Origin: Streptomyces albofaciens JCM 4342 | GTDB taxonomy: Bacteria; Actinomycetota; Actinomycetes; Streptomycetales; Streptomycetaceae | Direction: 5' to 3' | Length of the DNA: 64,000 nt | Assembly (NCBI RefSeq): GCF_008634025.1 | Contig: NZ_PDCM01000001.1 | Span: forward strand, 4,682,501 to 4,746,500 | Shown here: in pieces, positions 25,248 to 33,001 of the stretch | Numbering within the stretch: the stretch's first letter is position 1 | How the letters are laid out: each line of letters starts with the position of its first letter | Position numbers and translations under genes: made by a program | Notes under the pieces: model-generated | Databases searched by the model: none | Seen by the model: only the letters and a program-made list of their open reading frames with translations | Told to the model about the DNA's origin: nothing

Positions 25248-26080
25248 ATGGGGTCCCGTGTATGGCTGGTCACCGGCGCGTCCGGCGCGTCCGGCGGGTT
25301 GGGCGCGTCCGGCGGGTTGGGTCAGGCCCTGGTCAGTGAGGGTCTGAGTTCAGGTGAGCGGGTGATCGCGGTCACGCGCGACGACGAGCCGCTGCTACCG
25401 CTGACCGCCGCCTTCCCGGGTGTCTGCGCACCGTGAGCGTGGACATCGCCGACGCCAGTACGCCGCGTCCGGTACTGGATGACGCGATCACCGGGTTCGG
25501 CCGCCCCGACGTCGTCGTCAACCGCGCTGGCGGGCCCCTTCGAGGAACTGGACGACACGGAACTGCGCGCCCAGTTCGCAGGAACTTCTGCGCCGCCGCC
25601 AACGTCCTGCGCGCCGCTCTGCCCCACCTGCGCGCGGCAAAAGCGGGCCGTGTGCTGCAGATTAGCTCGCCGGCAGGGCAGATCGGTACCCCGGGGATGA
25701 GCGCCTGCACGGCCGGCAGGCACGCCCTCGAAGGTCTGAGCGTCTCACTGGCCGCCGAACTCACCCCGCTGAGCATCCGGACGACGATCGTGGAGCCCGG
25801 AGCAGCCCGCACCGGCTTCCGCGCCAACTGGGCGAGCCGGCTGCCCGGCAGCCCCGCCCTCCCCGATTACCTCCCGTGCACGAAGCACTGGCGCGCTCCG
25901 CCGACGCCGCGGCAAGGCAGGGCGGCGACCCGCCCGTACGGCCCAGGCCCTTATCGCCCTCGCCGACATGCCGAGCCCCCGCTGTGCCTTCCCCTTCGGC
26001 AGCGCCGCCCTCGCCGGCATCGAGAACGCCCGCAGCGACCAACGCAAAGAGCTGCGCCGATTCGCGCCCCTGAGCGCTTC
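25248..26080 (+). pseudogene. Short-chain dehydrogenase, frameshifted
   Basis: Starts MGSRVWLVTGAS, but the Gly-rich cofactor loop has been expanded by an exact 18-bp duplication (25284-25301 and 25302-25319), giving GASGGLGASGGLGQAL. A frame change at about 25435 leads into SVDIADASTPRPVLDDAITG; another follows FGRPDVVVNRAGGP; the frame recovers at NVLRAALPHLRAAKAGRVLQ and ISSPAGQIGTPGMS, where the catalytic Tyr position reads ACTAGRHALEG instead of YxxxK. It is dead on three counts. The next, intact SDR follows directly. Confidence 0.8.
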
Positions 26081-26106
26081 CACCGACCACACAAAGGCAA
26101 TCTGAC

Positions 26107-26883
26107 ATGCCCGAGCACCGCACCACCAGCCGTTTCGCCGTCGTCACCGGCGGCAGCGAGGGCCTGGGCCTGGCCATCGCCGAAGCCCTCGCCCGTGACG
26201 GAGCGGACCTGATTCTCATCGCCCGCAACCGCGACAAGCTCAAGACCGCCGCCGAGGCACTCGGCCGGCACGGCACCGTCGTGCACACCGTCCCCGCGGA
26301 TCTCTCCGCGCCCGATGCCCCCGCCCAAATCGCCGCGCACATCGCAAACCTGACCGACCGGGTCGACACCCTCGTCAACAACGTCGGCACCGCACACTTC
26401 GCCTCCCTTGCCGACACCACGGTCGACGAGATGAACACCATGTGGCACCTCAACGTCCAGGTGCCGCTGCTGCTCAGCCAGCAACTCCTGCCCGCCCTCG
26501 TGAACGCTCGGGGAAGCATCATCAACATCAGCAGCTACTGGGCCCGCAAAATGGTCGCCGGCCGTCATGCGGCCGCCTACTCCGCCACCCGCGGAGCGCT
26601 CAACTCCCTCACCCGGGCGCTGGCCAGTGAACTCGGCCCCCAAGGAGTCCGTGTCAACGCCATCGCGCCCGGCGCCGTCCGCACGCCCAAGTACGAACGC
26701 TCCTACCTCGCCCCCATGACCGCAGAAGAACGCACCGCACACGACGAGCAGATCGAGCACTCCTACCCCCTGGGACGCCTGGGCACTGCCCAAGACATCG
26801 CCACCGCGGCCGCCTACCTGGCCTCCGCCCAGTGGACCACCGGCACCATCCTCGCCGTCGACGGCGGACTCACCACCCGCTGA
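26107..26883 (+). CDS. Short-chain dehydrogenase/reductase with YxxxR motif
   Basis: A 258-residue classical SDR: cofactor motif VVTGGSEGLGLAIAEAL (TGxxxGxG), ARNRDK (basic residues favouring NADP), NNVGTA in the fourth strand, catalytic Ser in INISSYWARK, and YSATRGALNSLTRALASELG. In the last motif the usual Y-x-x-x-K is Y-x-x-x-R, so the general-base Lys is replaced. The family end LAVDGGLTTR is intact. The protein may have weakened or altered catalysis. It lies in an operon-like position behind the dead SDR and under the divergent TetR. Confidence 0.92.
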   Translation: MPEHRTTSRFAVVTGGSEGLGLAIAEALARDGADLILIARNRDKLKTAAEALGRHGTVVHTVPADLSAPDAPAQIAAHIANLTDRVDTLVNNVGTAHFASLADTTVDEMNTMWHLNVQVPLLLSQQLLPALVNARGSIINISSYWARKMVAGRHAAAYSATRGALNSLTRALASELGPQGVRVNAIAPGAVRTPKYERSYLAPMTAEERTAHDEQIEHSYPLGRLGTAQDIATAAAYLASAQWTTGTILAVDGGLTTR

Positions 26884-26902
26884 CTCACCATCCGATGACT
26901 TC

Positions 26903-27073
26903 TGCAAGCTTCCTACCTGGCTCAACGCCGTGAACGACCAGGTCGCGGGCATCGGGCAGATGGACGTGCCGGGCACCCCGCGCGACTCCCCGCACATCCT
27001 TGACACGCTGCTGAACCTGGACGCCGGAGTGAAGCCGGAGATGGTGGCCACCGGCAACGCCTCGTACTCCCGT
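26903..27073 (+). pseudogene. Tn3-family transposase relic, left part
   Basis: An open stretch reads CKLPTWLNAVNDQVAGIGQM then DVPGTPRDSPHILDTLLNL and GVKPEMVATGNASYS, which is the catalytic region of Tn3 TnpA (VVAGTPRDSLxxLD...T-D-x-A-S-Y-S-D). The catalytic Asp position in the last motif has become Gly-Asn. The coding sequence stops abruptly and its continuation is found about 1.76 kb downstream after an IS110 element. Confidence 0.8.
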
Positions 27074-27147
27074 ACCCTTCAAGCAGGCTCGATCGGGCAC
27101 GAGTGGCAGCCCCGGGAAACCGGTGCCGCTACTCGCCCTCGCTGCTA

Positions 27148-27488
27148 ATTAAGAGCTGCGATCAGGATCGCTACAGTACGGGCGTGCAGGTGGGCACCCG
27201 GTCGAGCTGTAAGCTGCGCGTCCAGTCAGGAAGGCTGGATGCGACTCGTAGCAGCCTGCCCATCAAAGGGCTCTTCACGACTCCGTCGGCCGGCCTTCCG
27301 GACGCCCCGTAACTGCTGATTAAGAGTGGCGACTCGATCGCTCGTACGGACTTGCTGACGGGTGTCCCGACTGTCTGATAGTCGTTGCACCGGTAGCCAC
27401 GAAGGCTGGGTGCGACTCTCGTACTCCTGCCCGTCATGGGGCTCATGTCGACTCCGTCGGCCAGTCTTCTGGTCACCCGCCATAACTG
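27148..27488 (+). repeat. Two tandem 170-bp modules, candidate IS110 bridge-RNA units
   Basis: Module A (27148-27318) and module B (27319-27488) each begin ATTAAGAG and end with TAACTG. Their 3' halves are conserved (AAGGCTGG-TGCGACTC, then CTGCCC-TCA--GGGCTC, then CGACTCCGTCGGCC), while the 5' halves diverge except GATCGCT/CGTACGG. A third partial start at 27489 repeats the B sequence CGATCGCTCGTACGGACTTG before the transposase gene. About 170 nt is close to the known bridge-RNA size; RNA function is inferred. Confidence 0.7.
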
Positions 27489-27576
27489 ATTAAGAGCTGC
27501 GGCCTCGATCGCTCGTACGGACTTGTTTCAGGGGTGACCTGGCACTTCCTGTTCGTGTTCGATCTGGAGAGGCGAG

Positions 27577-28818
27577 ATGACGCAACGGCCGCCACAGGTA
27601 TGGGCCGGGATCGACGTAGGGAAAGGGCATCACTGGATCACCGTGGTCAATGCCGATGGCGACCCACTGTGGAACCGCAAGGTGATCAACTCCGAAACCG
27701 ACATCCTGGGCGTATTCGGTGAGGTTATGGACGCAGCCGACCACGTAACGTGGGCACTTGACCTCGTCGACGGGCCAGCAGCATTGCTGCTGGAGACCCT
27801 GGCCAACCATGGGCAGAGGACCCGGTACGTCACCGGGTCAAAGTTCGCAGCGTTCAAGAAGAGCTTCAGCGGCCAGGGCAAGTCCGACTTGAAGGACTCC
27901 TACGTCATCGCCGAGTTCGCCCGCTGTCTCCGGCGGCAGACAGTTCCCGTGCCAGCGCCTCCGAGGGTCACCAAGGAACTCTCCCTGATCCTCTCCCACC
28001 GCAATGGCCTCTCAGTCGAACGCACCAGAACCATCAACCGCATGAGGGCCATGCTCACCAGCATCTTCCCAGAACTGGAGCGGTCCTTCGACTTCGCCCG
28101 ATCAGACGGCCCGCTGGTCTTGCTTTCCGGGTACCAGACACCTGGGGCCATTCGGCGGATGGGCGAGAGCAGGCTCACAACCTGGCTCGCCAAGCGCGGT
28201 GTGAGAAAAGCGGCAGCCATCGCAGAGAAGGCAGTGACGGCCGCTAAGGCACAGGACTCAGCTATCAATGGAGAGGACCTGGCGGCCGAGCTGGTAGCCG
28301 AACTCGCCCAGAAGGTCACGCAGATGAACTTCCGCCTGAAGGAACTGGAAGCCAAGATCAGGGAGATTCTCTCTCAGCATCCCCAGGCTCCTATCGTCCT
28401 TTCCATGCCGGGCTTCGGTGAGCTCCTTGCGGCTGAGCTTCTCGCAGCGATCGGTGATATTTCCAGGTTCCCGAGTGCTGGGCGGCTCGCTGTCGCATCA
28501 GGAATGGCACCCGTCTCCAGGGACTCCGGTTCGAACACGGGGAACCGCCAGCGCCCTACCCAGTACAGCCGACCCCTTCAACGGGCCTTCTTCATGTCCA
28601 GCCAGTCCGCGTGCCTGACCGCGGGGACGTGGGAGCAGGAGATGTACCTGCGCAAGTACCAGGGCTACACGCACGACCGAGGCCGCCACAAGAAGGCCGT
28701 CATCGCTGTTGCCCGTCAACGCGTCTCCATCCTGTGGGCCATGCTCAGGGACGGTCGGCTCTATGAGAGGGAGTACAACCCCCGCGAGAAGGCGGCTGGC
28801 GAGGCTCAGGCGGCTTGA
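27577..28818 (+). CDS. IS110-family DEDD transposase
   Basis: A full-length 413-residue recombinase. The N-terminal RuvC-like DEDD domain starts WAGIDVGKGHHWITVVN (first Asp) and includes KSDLKDSYVIAEFARCLRR with the later acidic residues. The C-terminal Tnp20 domain has VLSMPGFGELLAAELLAAIG and the Ser-containing LAVASGMAPVSRDSG motif. The gene ends near the right boundary of the element. GGAGAGGCGAG precedes the ATG. No frameshift or missing motif is visible, so it may be active with a bridge RNA from its left end. Confidence 0.93.
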   Translation: MTQRPPQVWAGIDVGKGHHWITVVNADGDPLWNRKVINSETDILGVFGEVMDAADHVTWALDLVDGPAALLLETLANHGQRTRYVTGSKFAAFKKSFSGQGKSDLKDSYVIAEFARCLRRQTVPVPAPPRVTKELSLILSHRNGLSVERTRTINRMRAMLTSIFPELERSFDFARSDGPLVLLSGYQTPGAIRRMGESRLTTWLAKRGVRKAAAIAEKAVTAAKAQDSAINGEDLAAELVAELAQKVTQMNFRLKELEAKIREILSQHPQAPIVLSMPGFGELLAAELLAAIGDISRFPSAGRLAVASGMAPVSRDSGSNTGNRQRPTQYSRPLQRAFFMSSQSACLTAGTWEQEMYLRKYQGYTHDRGRHKKAVIAVARQRVSILWAMLRDGRLYEREYNPREKAAGEAQAA

Positions 28819-28834
28819 CTTAACTCATTAAGAG

Positions 28835-28985
28835 TCGATATGGTCTTCGGCCTGTTCTCCCTGCTCGGCTACAACTTCTCCCCGCGCTTCAAGGACCTGG
28901 CCGACCAGCGGTTCCGGCGCGCGGAGATGCCCGGCATCACCACCGGCGGCTACGGGCCGCTGGAGGGGTTGGCGCGGGGGACCGC
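28835..28985 (+). pseudogene. Tn3-family transposase relic, right part
   Basis: Continues the TnpA match broken at 27073: MVFGLFSLLGYNFSPRFKDL, then ADQRFRRAEMPGITTGGYGP and LEGLARG. The match stops at about 28985, where a different relic begins on the other strand. The remainder of TnpA (over 100 residues) is missing. Confidence 0.85.
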
Positions 28986-29230
28986 GTGAACCTGAACAAG
29001 GTCACGGTGCCGGGCACTTGCACGGGCGCGTGCCCCAGCGTGTCCCAGCCGCTGCGGCGCCAGTCCAGCGCCCCGTCGGGGGCGGTCACCTGCTGGGCGA
29101 AGACCCGCTCGCCGACCACGGTGACGCGTACGTCGGCGGCCTTGGGAATCCCGGCCTGGAACAGGTGCGCGGTCACGGCCAGGGAGTGCTCGGCGGCGAA
29201 CTTGGCCGCGGCCTCGGAGTCGTTGGTCAC
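28986..29230 (-). pseudogene. ATP-grasp RiPP maturase relic (graspetide type)
   Basis: About 80 residues match the central to C-terminal portion of ATP-grasp peptide maturases: TNDSEAAAKFAAEHSLA, then HLFQAGIPKAADVRVTVVGE and RVFAQQVTAP...LDWRR. In full enzymes a catalytic stretch separates the first two blocks; here it is deleted. The right-hand end of the Tn3 relic abuts the lost C-terminus at 28985. No precursor gene is visible nearby. Confidence 0.7.
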
Positions 29231-29259
29231 GTAAGGAACGGAGATCTTGCGGTCTCAGG

Positions 29260-29289
29260 CCTGCATCGCGGCTTTCGCTGCGATGCAGG
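29260..29289. terminator. Hairpin between ATP-grasp relic and CGNR gene
   Basis: Arms CCTGCATCGC (29260-29269) and GCGATGCAGG (29280-29289) pair perfectly. It lies 100 bp beyond the stop of the leftward CGNR gene and could end its transcript. Confidence 0.5.
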
Positions 29290-29388
29290 GTGCATCGCGA
29301 GGAACGCCTTCGGAGGCTCGAACGAGTTCGTCAATGGGCGGGCTCGGAGGAAACCCGGAGTCGGCCCGGCAGGGGCGGGCGTCGGCGC

Positions 29389-29973
29389 TCAATGCGGGCT
29401 GCGTCGGCTCCGGTAGGCCGCGACGCTGGCCCGGTGTGCGCAGGTTCGGGTGCAGTACTGCTTCGAGCCGTTGCGCGAGAGGTCCACGAAGGTGGCCCGG
29501 CAGGTCGGCCCGGCACATACGCCGAGACGAGCGGGACCGAGCGTGGCGATCACGGAAGCCAGTGCGCTGAGCGTGGTCGCGGCAAGGTGCGCCGCGCAGC
29601 GGTCGGTATCGGACGTCACCTCGGTCCACCAGCGGCTGTCCTCGTGGCGCAGTACCGGGGTGGCGCGGCTGCGGCGCAGACCCTCGTTGATCAGCGCCGC
29701 GGCTTCGACCGCGTCCGTGTTCGCCCGTTCGAGCGCCTCACGCACCGTCTCGCGCAACGCGCGGACTTCCGCCAGGTCGGCGCGGGTGAGATGCCGCGGA
29801 CCGGTACTTCGGTTCGCGGCCGAACGCGGAGGCTCGGCCGCGGGGTGGTCGTCAAGGAAGTCCCGGAGCTGCTCCACGGTCTCCAGCGCGTCCTCTCCCT
29901 TGACCGGCCTCAAGGTGTTGGCCAGGTCGACGGCCGTCTGGACCACCAGTGGACTGTAATACGCATCCCGCAT
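29389..29973 (-). CDS. CGNR zinc-finger protein, probable regulator
   Basis: A 194-residue protein of the ABATE/CGNR family. The N-terminal ABATE-like part is YYSPLVVQTAVDLANTL and LRDFLDDHP; the C-terminal finger is VCAGPTCRATFVDLSRNGSK and QYCTRTCAHRASVAAYRSR, with the paired Cys of the zinc site. The literal CGNR is here replaced by YCTRTC. Such proteins are stress-response transcription factors. ATG at 29973 is preferred because GAGGAG lies 9 bp upstream. It is divergent from the MFS exporter at 30025 and probably controls it. Confidence 0.88.
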   Translation of the reverse strand: MRDAYYSPLVVQTAVDLANTLRPVKGEDALETVEQLRDFLDDHPAAEPPRSAANRSTGPRHLTRADLAEVRALRETVREALERANTDAVEAAALINEGLRRSRATPVLRHEDSRWWTEVTSDTDRCAAHLAATTLSALASVIATLGPARLGVCAGPTCRATFVDLSRNGSKQYCTRTCAHRASVAAYRSRRSPH

Positions 29974-30024
29974 TTGACGTGTCTCCTCACTGCTCCGTAG
30001 CGTTACACGCAAAGGAGCTTTCGC

Positions 30025-31470
30025 ATGTCACAACATACCCGGCAGGGAACGACACCGCAGACGAGCCCGCCTGGAGGTACTCCGGCACCGGGGCGAACGG
30101 ACGCCCCGGACGGGCGTCGGCTGGGGCTGACTTTGGGAATGCTGGTGCTGCCGATGTACGTGGCACTGGGAGCACCGTCGGTGGCCTTACCGGCCGTCGG
30201 CCGCGCACTCGCGGTGCCGTTCGGGGCCACCGCATGGATTCTCGCCGCGTGGTCGCTGACCTCCGCGCTCGCGATGCCGGTCGCGGGTCGGCTGCTGGTC
30301 CGCTGGAGCCCCTTCCAGGTCCTGGTCGCCGGGGTCATGGCGCTCGCCGCGGGCTCCGCGCTCGCCGGAGCCGGGCCGGCACTGTCCGTCGTGATCGTCG
30401 GCCGACTGATCGGCGGCGCTGGGGCGGGCGCGACGGTGATCGCCGTCTTTGCCGCGGCCACCGCCCTTCCCCGGCGCCAACGGATCCGCGTCCTGGGAAT
30501 CATCGCGGCGGCCAGCGCGACGGCGTCGGGGTGCGGGACACTGATCGGCGGGGTGGTGACCGCATGGCTCGGGTGGCGTGCCGTGCTCGCGATCCCGGTC
30601 CTCGCGCTGCCCCTTCTGCTGGCCGCACTGCCGAGCAGGCGCGCGCTGACGCGGAGCGGTGGCGGCGAGCGAAACGGCTTGACCGAGCGATTCGACATCG
30701 TCGGCGCGGCCGTACTGTCGGTACTCGCCGGCTCCTTGATCACGTTGTTGCAGGCACACTCGGTCGGCCTGCCCGCCCCGGTCACGCTCGTCGTGGCCGC
30801 CGCCGGGGCGCTCGCCGCCGTGGGACTGTGGTGGCGCGTGCGCAGCACGCCCGACGGGTTCGTGCCGCGGCGGGTGATCGCATCCCGCGGCTTCCTGGCG
30901 GCCGGGCTCATCGGCGGGACCGTCTTCGCCGGCTACTACGGGGTGCTGTTCCGCGCCCCGTCCCTGATCGAGCAGGCCACGGGCGGTGGCCCCCTGGAAG
31001 CCGGCGTGCTCCTGGTCCCGGCTGCCGCCTGCTCGGTGCCGGCCGGGCGGCTGGTCGGCACCTTCACCGACCGGTTCACCGGCTGGCAGGTGTCGGCCGG
31101 GCTTGCGGCACTCACCGTCATCGGCGTGCTCGTGGTCGCGGTCGCCACCGCGCCGGTCCCGATCGTCCTCGGCACGGCCCTGACCGTGTGCGGGTTCGCC
31201 GGCGCCCAAGCCGTACTGGTGAGCCTCGCGCCGGACCTGGTCGCCGCGGACGACCGCCACACCGCACAGGGCCTGGTCAACTTCATGAACGTCCTGGGCG
31301 GCGGGATCGGTCCGGCCGCTGTCGCAGGTCTGTCCGGCGTCGTGCCGGCGCCGATGGCCCTCGCCGTGCTCGCGGCGCTTCCCCTGTCCGGACTCGTCCT
31401 CAGCCTGACCCGGCGCCCTACCGCCGACCGCCGCCCTGAACCCGGTGCCACGCGTGGGAGCCCGCGCTGA
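30025..31470 (+). CDS. MFS exporter, DHA2-like
   Basis: A 481-residue major facilitator, likely with 14 helices. The first helix pair and motif C-like Gly/Pro-rich segments are visible (LGMLVLPMYVALGAPSVALP, VGRLIGGAGAGATVIAVFAA, SATASGCGTLIGGVVTAWLG). A drug:proton antiport role is likely. The N-terminus is a 30-residue hydrophilic tail. The next gene, an epoxide hydrolase, starts about 50 bp downstream on the same strand, and the CGNR regulator is divergent, so the three form a module parallel to the AraC/EH/MFS/HxlR region at 2-7 kb. Confidence 0.92.
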   Translation: MSQHTRQGTTPQTSPPGGTPAPGRTDAPDGRRLGLTLGMLVLPMYVALGAPSVALPAVGRALAVPFGATAWILAAWSLTSALAMPVAGRLLVRWSPFQVLVAGVMALAAGSALAGAGPALSVVIVGRLIGGAGAGATVIAVFAAATALPRRQRIRVLGIIAAASATASGCGTLIGGVVTAWLGWRAVLAIPVLALPLLLAALPSRRALTRSGGGERNGLTERFDIVGAAVLSVLAGSLITLLQAHSVGLPAPVTLVVAAAGALAAVGLWWRVRSTPDGFVPRRVIASRGFLAAGLIGGTVFAGYYGVLFRAPSLIEQATGGGPLEAGVLLVPAAACSVPAGRLVGTFTDRFTGWQVSAGLAALTVIGVLVVAVATAPVPIVLGTALTVCGFAGAQAVLVSLAPDLVAADDRHTAQGLVNFMNVLGGGIGPAAVAGLSGVVPAPMALAVLAALPLSGLVLSLTRRPTADRRPEPGATRGSPR

Positions 31471-31522
31471 CAGCCCACCTGCATCTGATACGACAACGCC
31501 TCGACCAGCAAGGAGCCTTGCC

Positions 31523-32644
31523 ATGGCCGCCGAGCCATTCGAAGTGAGCATCACCGAAGCCGAGATCGAGGACCTGCGTGAACGATTGCGACGGACCCGG
31601 TGGCCCGAGCGCGAGCCGGTGGACGACTGGTCACAGGGGCTGCCGCTGGCGTACGCGCAGGAGCTGTGCCGCAGCTGGGCCGAGGACTACGACTTCGGGT
31701 TCGCCGAGCGGCTGAACGTCTTCCCGCAGTACCGCGACACCATCGACGGGCTGGGTCTCCACTTCCTGCACGTCCGCTCGCCGGAGCCGGATGCGTTCCC
31801 GCTCGTGCTCACGCACGGGTGGCCGGGTTCGGTGCTCGAATTCCTGGAGGTCCTCGGCCCGCTGACCGACCCCCGCGCGCACGGCGGTGACCCGGCGGAC
31901 GCGTTCCACGTGGTCGCGCCGTCGTTGCCCGGGTACGGCTGGAGCGACAAGCCGTCGACGACCGGGTGGGGCATCACTCGCACCGCGCGCGCCTGGGACA
32001 CCTTGATGGTCTCGCTGGGTTACGAACGGTACGGCGCGCAGGGCGGCGACTGGGGTTCGGCGGTGTCCGGGGCGCTGGGCGAGGTGGCGCCCGAGCGGGT
32101 CGTCGGCGTCCACCTGAACCTGGGATCCGTGGCGGCGGGCACGTTCGACGACCCGACGCCCGCGGAGCTGGCGAATCTGGAGGCCGAGAAGGAGATGCAG
32201 CGTACCGGCCGGGGGTACTCGGCGATCCAGGCTACCCGGCCGCAGACGCTCGGCTACGGCCTCACCGACTCCCCGGCGGGGCAGGCCGCCTGGATCGCCG
32301 AGAAGTTCTGGGCGTGGACGGACAACGACGGCCATCCCGAGGACGCATTGTCGCGGCAGACAATACTCGACGAAATCTCGGTCTATTGGTTCACCGCGTC
32401 GGCCACATCGTCGGCGCGCCTGTACTGGGAGAGCTTCGCCCACTTCCGGGACAAGGTGACCGCGCCATCCGGGCTGTCGGTCTACCCGCGCGACATCACC
32501 CGCCCGTCGAGGCGGGAGGCCGAGCTGCGGTTCACCGACTTGCGCTGGTTCGAGGAACTGCCGCACGGCGGCCACTTCGCCGCGCTGGAGCGGCCGGAGT
32601 CGCTGGTCGAGCAGGTGCGCGGGTTCTTCCGCCTGTTCCGCTGA
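31523..32644 (+). CDS. Epoxide hydrolase, second copy of the family
   Basis: A 373-residue EHN-type epoxide hydrolase: N-terminal LRRTRWPEREPVDDWSQGLP, oxyanion motif HGWPGSVLEFLEVLGPLTDP, nucleophile Asp in AQGGDWGSAVSG, and catalytic His in HGGHFAALERP. It is clearly homologous to the 2183-3490 protein over the whole domain but lacks that protein's Lys/His-rich N-terminal tail. ATG at 31523 follows AAGGAG with about 7-bp spacing. It probably shares a transcript with the upstream MFS gene. Confidence 0.93.
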   Translation: MAAEPFEVSITEAEIEDLRERLRRTRWPEREPVDDWSQGLPLAYAQELCRSWAEDYDFGFAERLNVFPQYRDTIDGLGLHFLHVRSPEPDAFPLVLTHGWPGSVLEFLEVLGPLTDPRAHGGDPADAFHVVAPSLPGYGWSDKPSTTGWGITRTARAWDTLMVSLGYERYGAQGGDWGSAVSGALGEVAPERVVGVHLNLGSVAAGTFDDPTPAELANLEAEKEMQRTGRGYSAIQATRPQTLGYGLTDSPAGQAAWIAEKFWAWTDNDGHPEDALSRQTILDEISVYWFTASATSSARLYWESFAHFRDKVTAPSGLSVYPRDITRPSRREAELRFTDLRWFEELPHGGHFAALERPESLVEQVRGFFRLFR

Positions 32645-33001
32645 CTGTCCGTGCCATCCCCCGGGAAACCCGCGCCCGGGAGATGGTCCTGTCCGTCCCC
32701 CGGGGCAACGGCAAAACGACGGCCGGGAGGCACGCCGCAAGGGGGAGGCACGCCGCAAGGGGGAGGTGCGCCGGGGCGACGGCGCCGGCTGGCCGAAATC
32801 TACGTGCGCCGCACGCCGGCCGCTCCGAAACGCTGGTGCCCGGACCACGGCTCTTTAGCGTGTCCGCGCCACACTTAACCCGCCACCGCCACGCCATCAC
32901 ACGGCCGAGCCGCCTGTCCGGCCCCGCCCCCGGCACGCGGCCGCCCGCGCGGTGCAGTTCCGCGTACGACGTCCCGGACGACATGGCCCACTGCTGGAGG
33001 A
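32645..33001. other. Noncoding interval with short tandem repeat
   Basis: No gene is supported. A 16-bp duplication (GGGAGGCACGCCGCAA, at about 32727 and 32743, plus a partial copy) is the only structure noted. Confidence 0.5.

Larger units (their letters stand above)
27148..28834 (+). mobile_element. IS110-family element with enlarged left end
   Basis: The element splits the Tn3 transposase relic. Its right boundary is near ATTAAGAG at 28827-28834, where Tn3 sequence resumes (MVFGLFSLLGY). On the left, the octamer ATTAAGAG occurs three times at 27148, 27319 and 27489, at 171- and 170-bp intervals, so the true left edge is ambiguous; 75 bp of unassigned DNA separates 27148 from the Tn3 break at about 27073. 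There are no inverted repeats, as usual for IS110. The noncoding left end of about 430 bp is where this family encodes its bridge RNA. Confidence 0.8.

Noticed and set aside
30187..31554. Minus-strand frame over the second MFS gene
   Set aside because: It is very rich in Gly, Arg, His and Asp, as expected from antisense reading of a high-GC gene; no start or motif.
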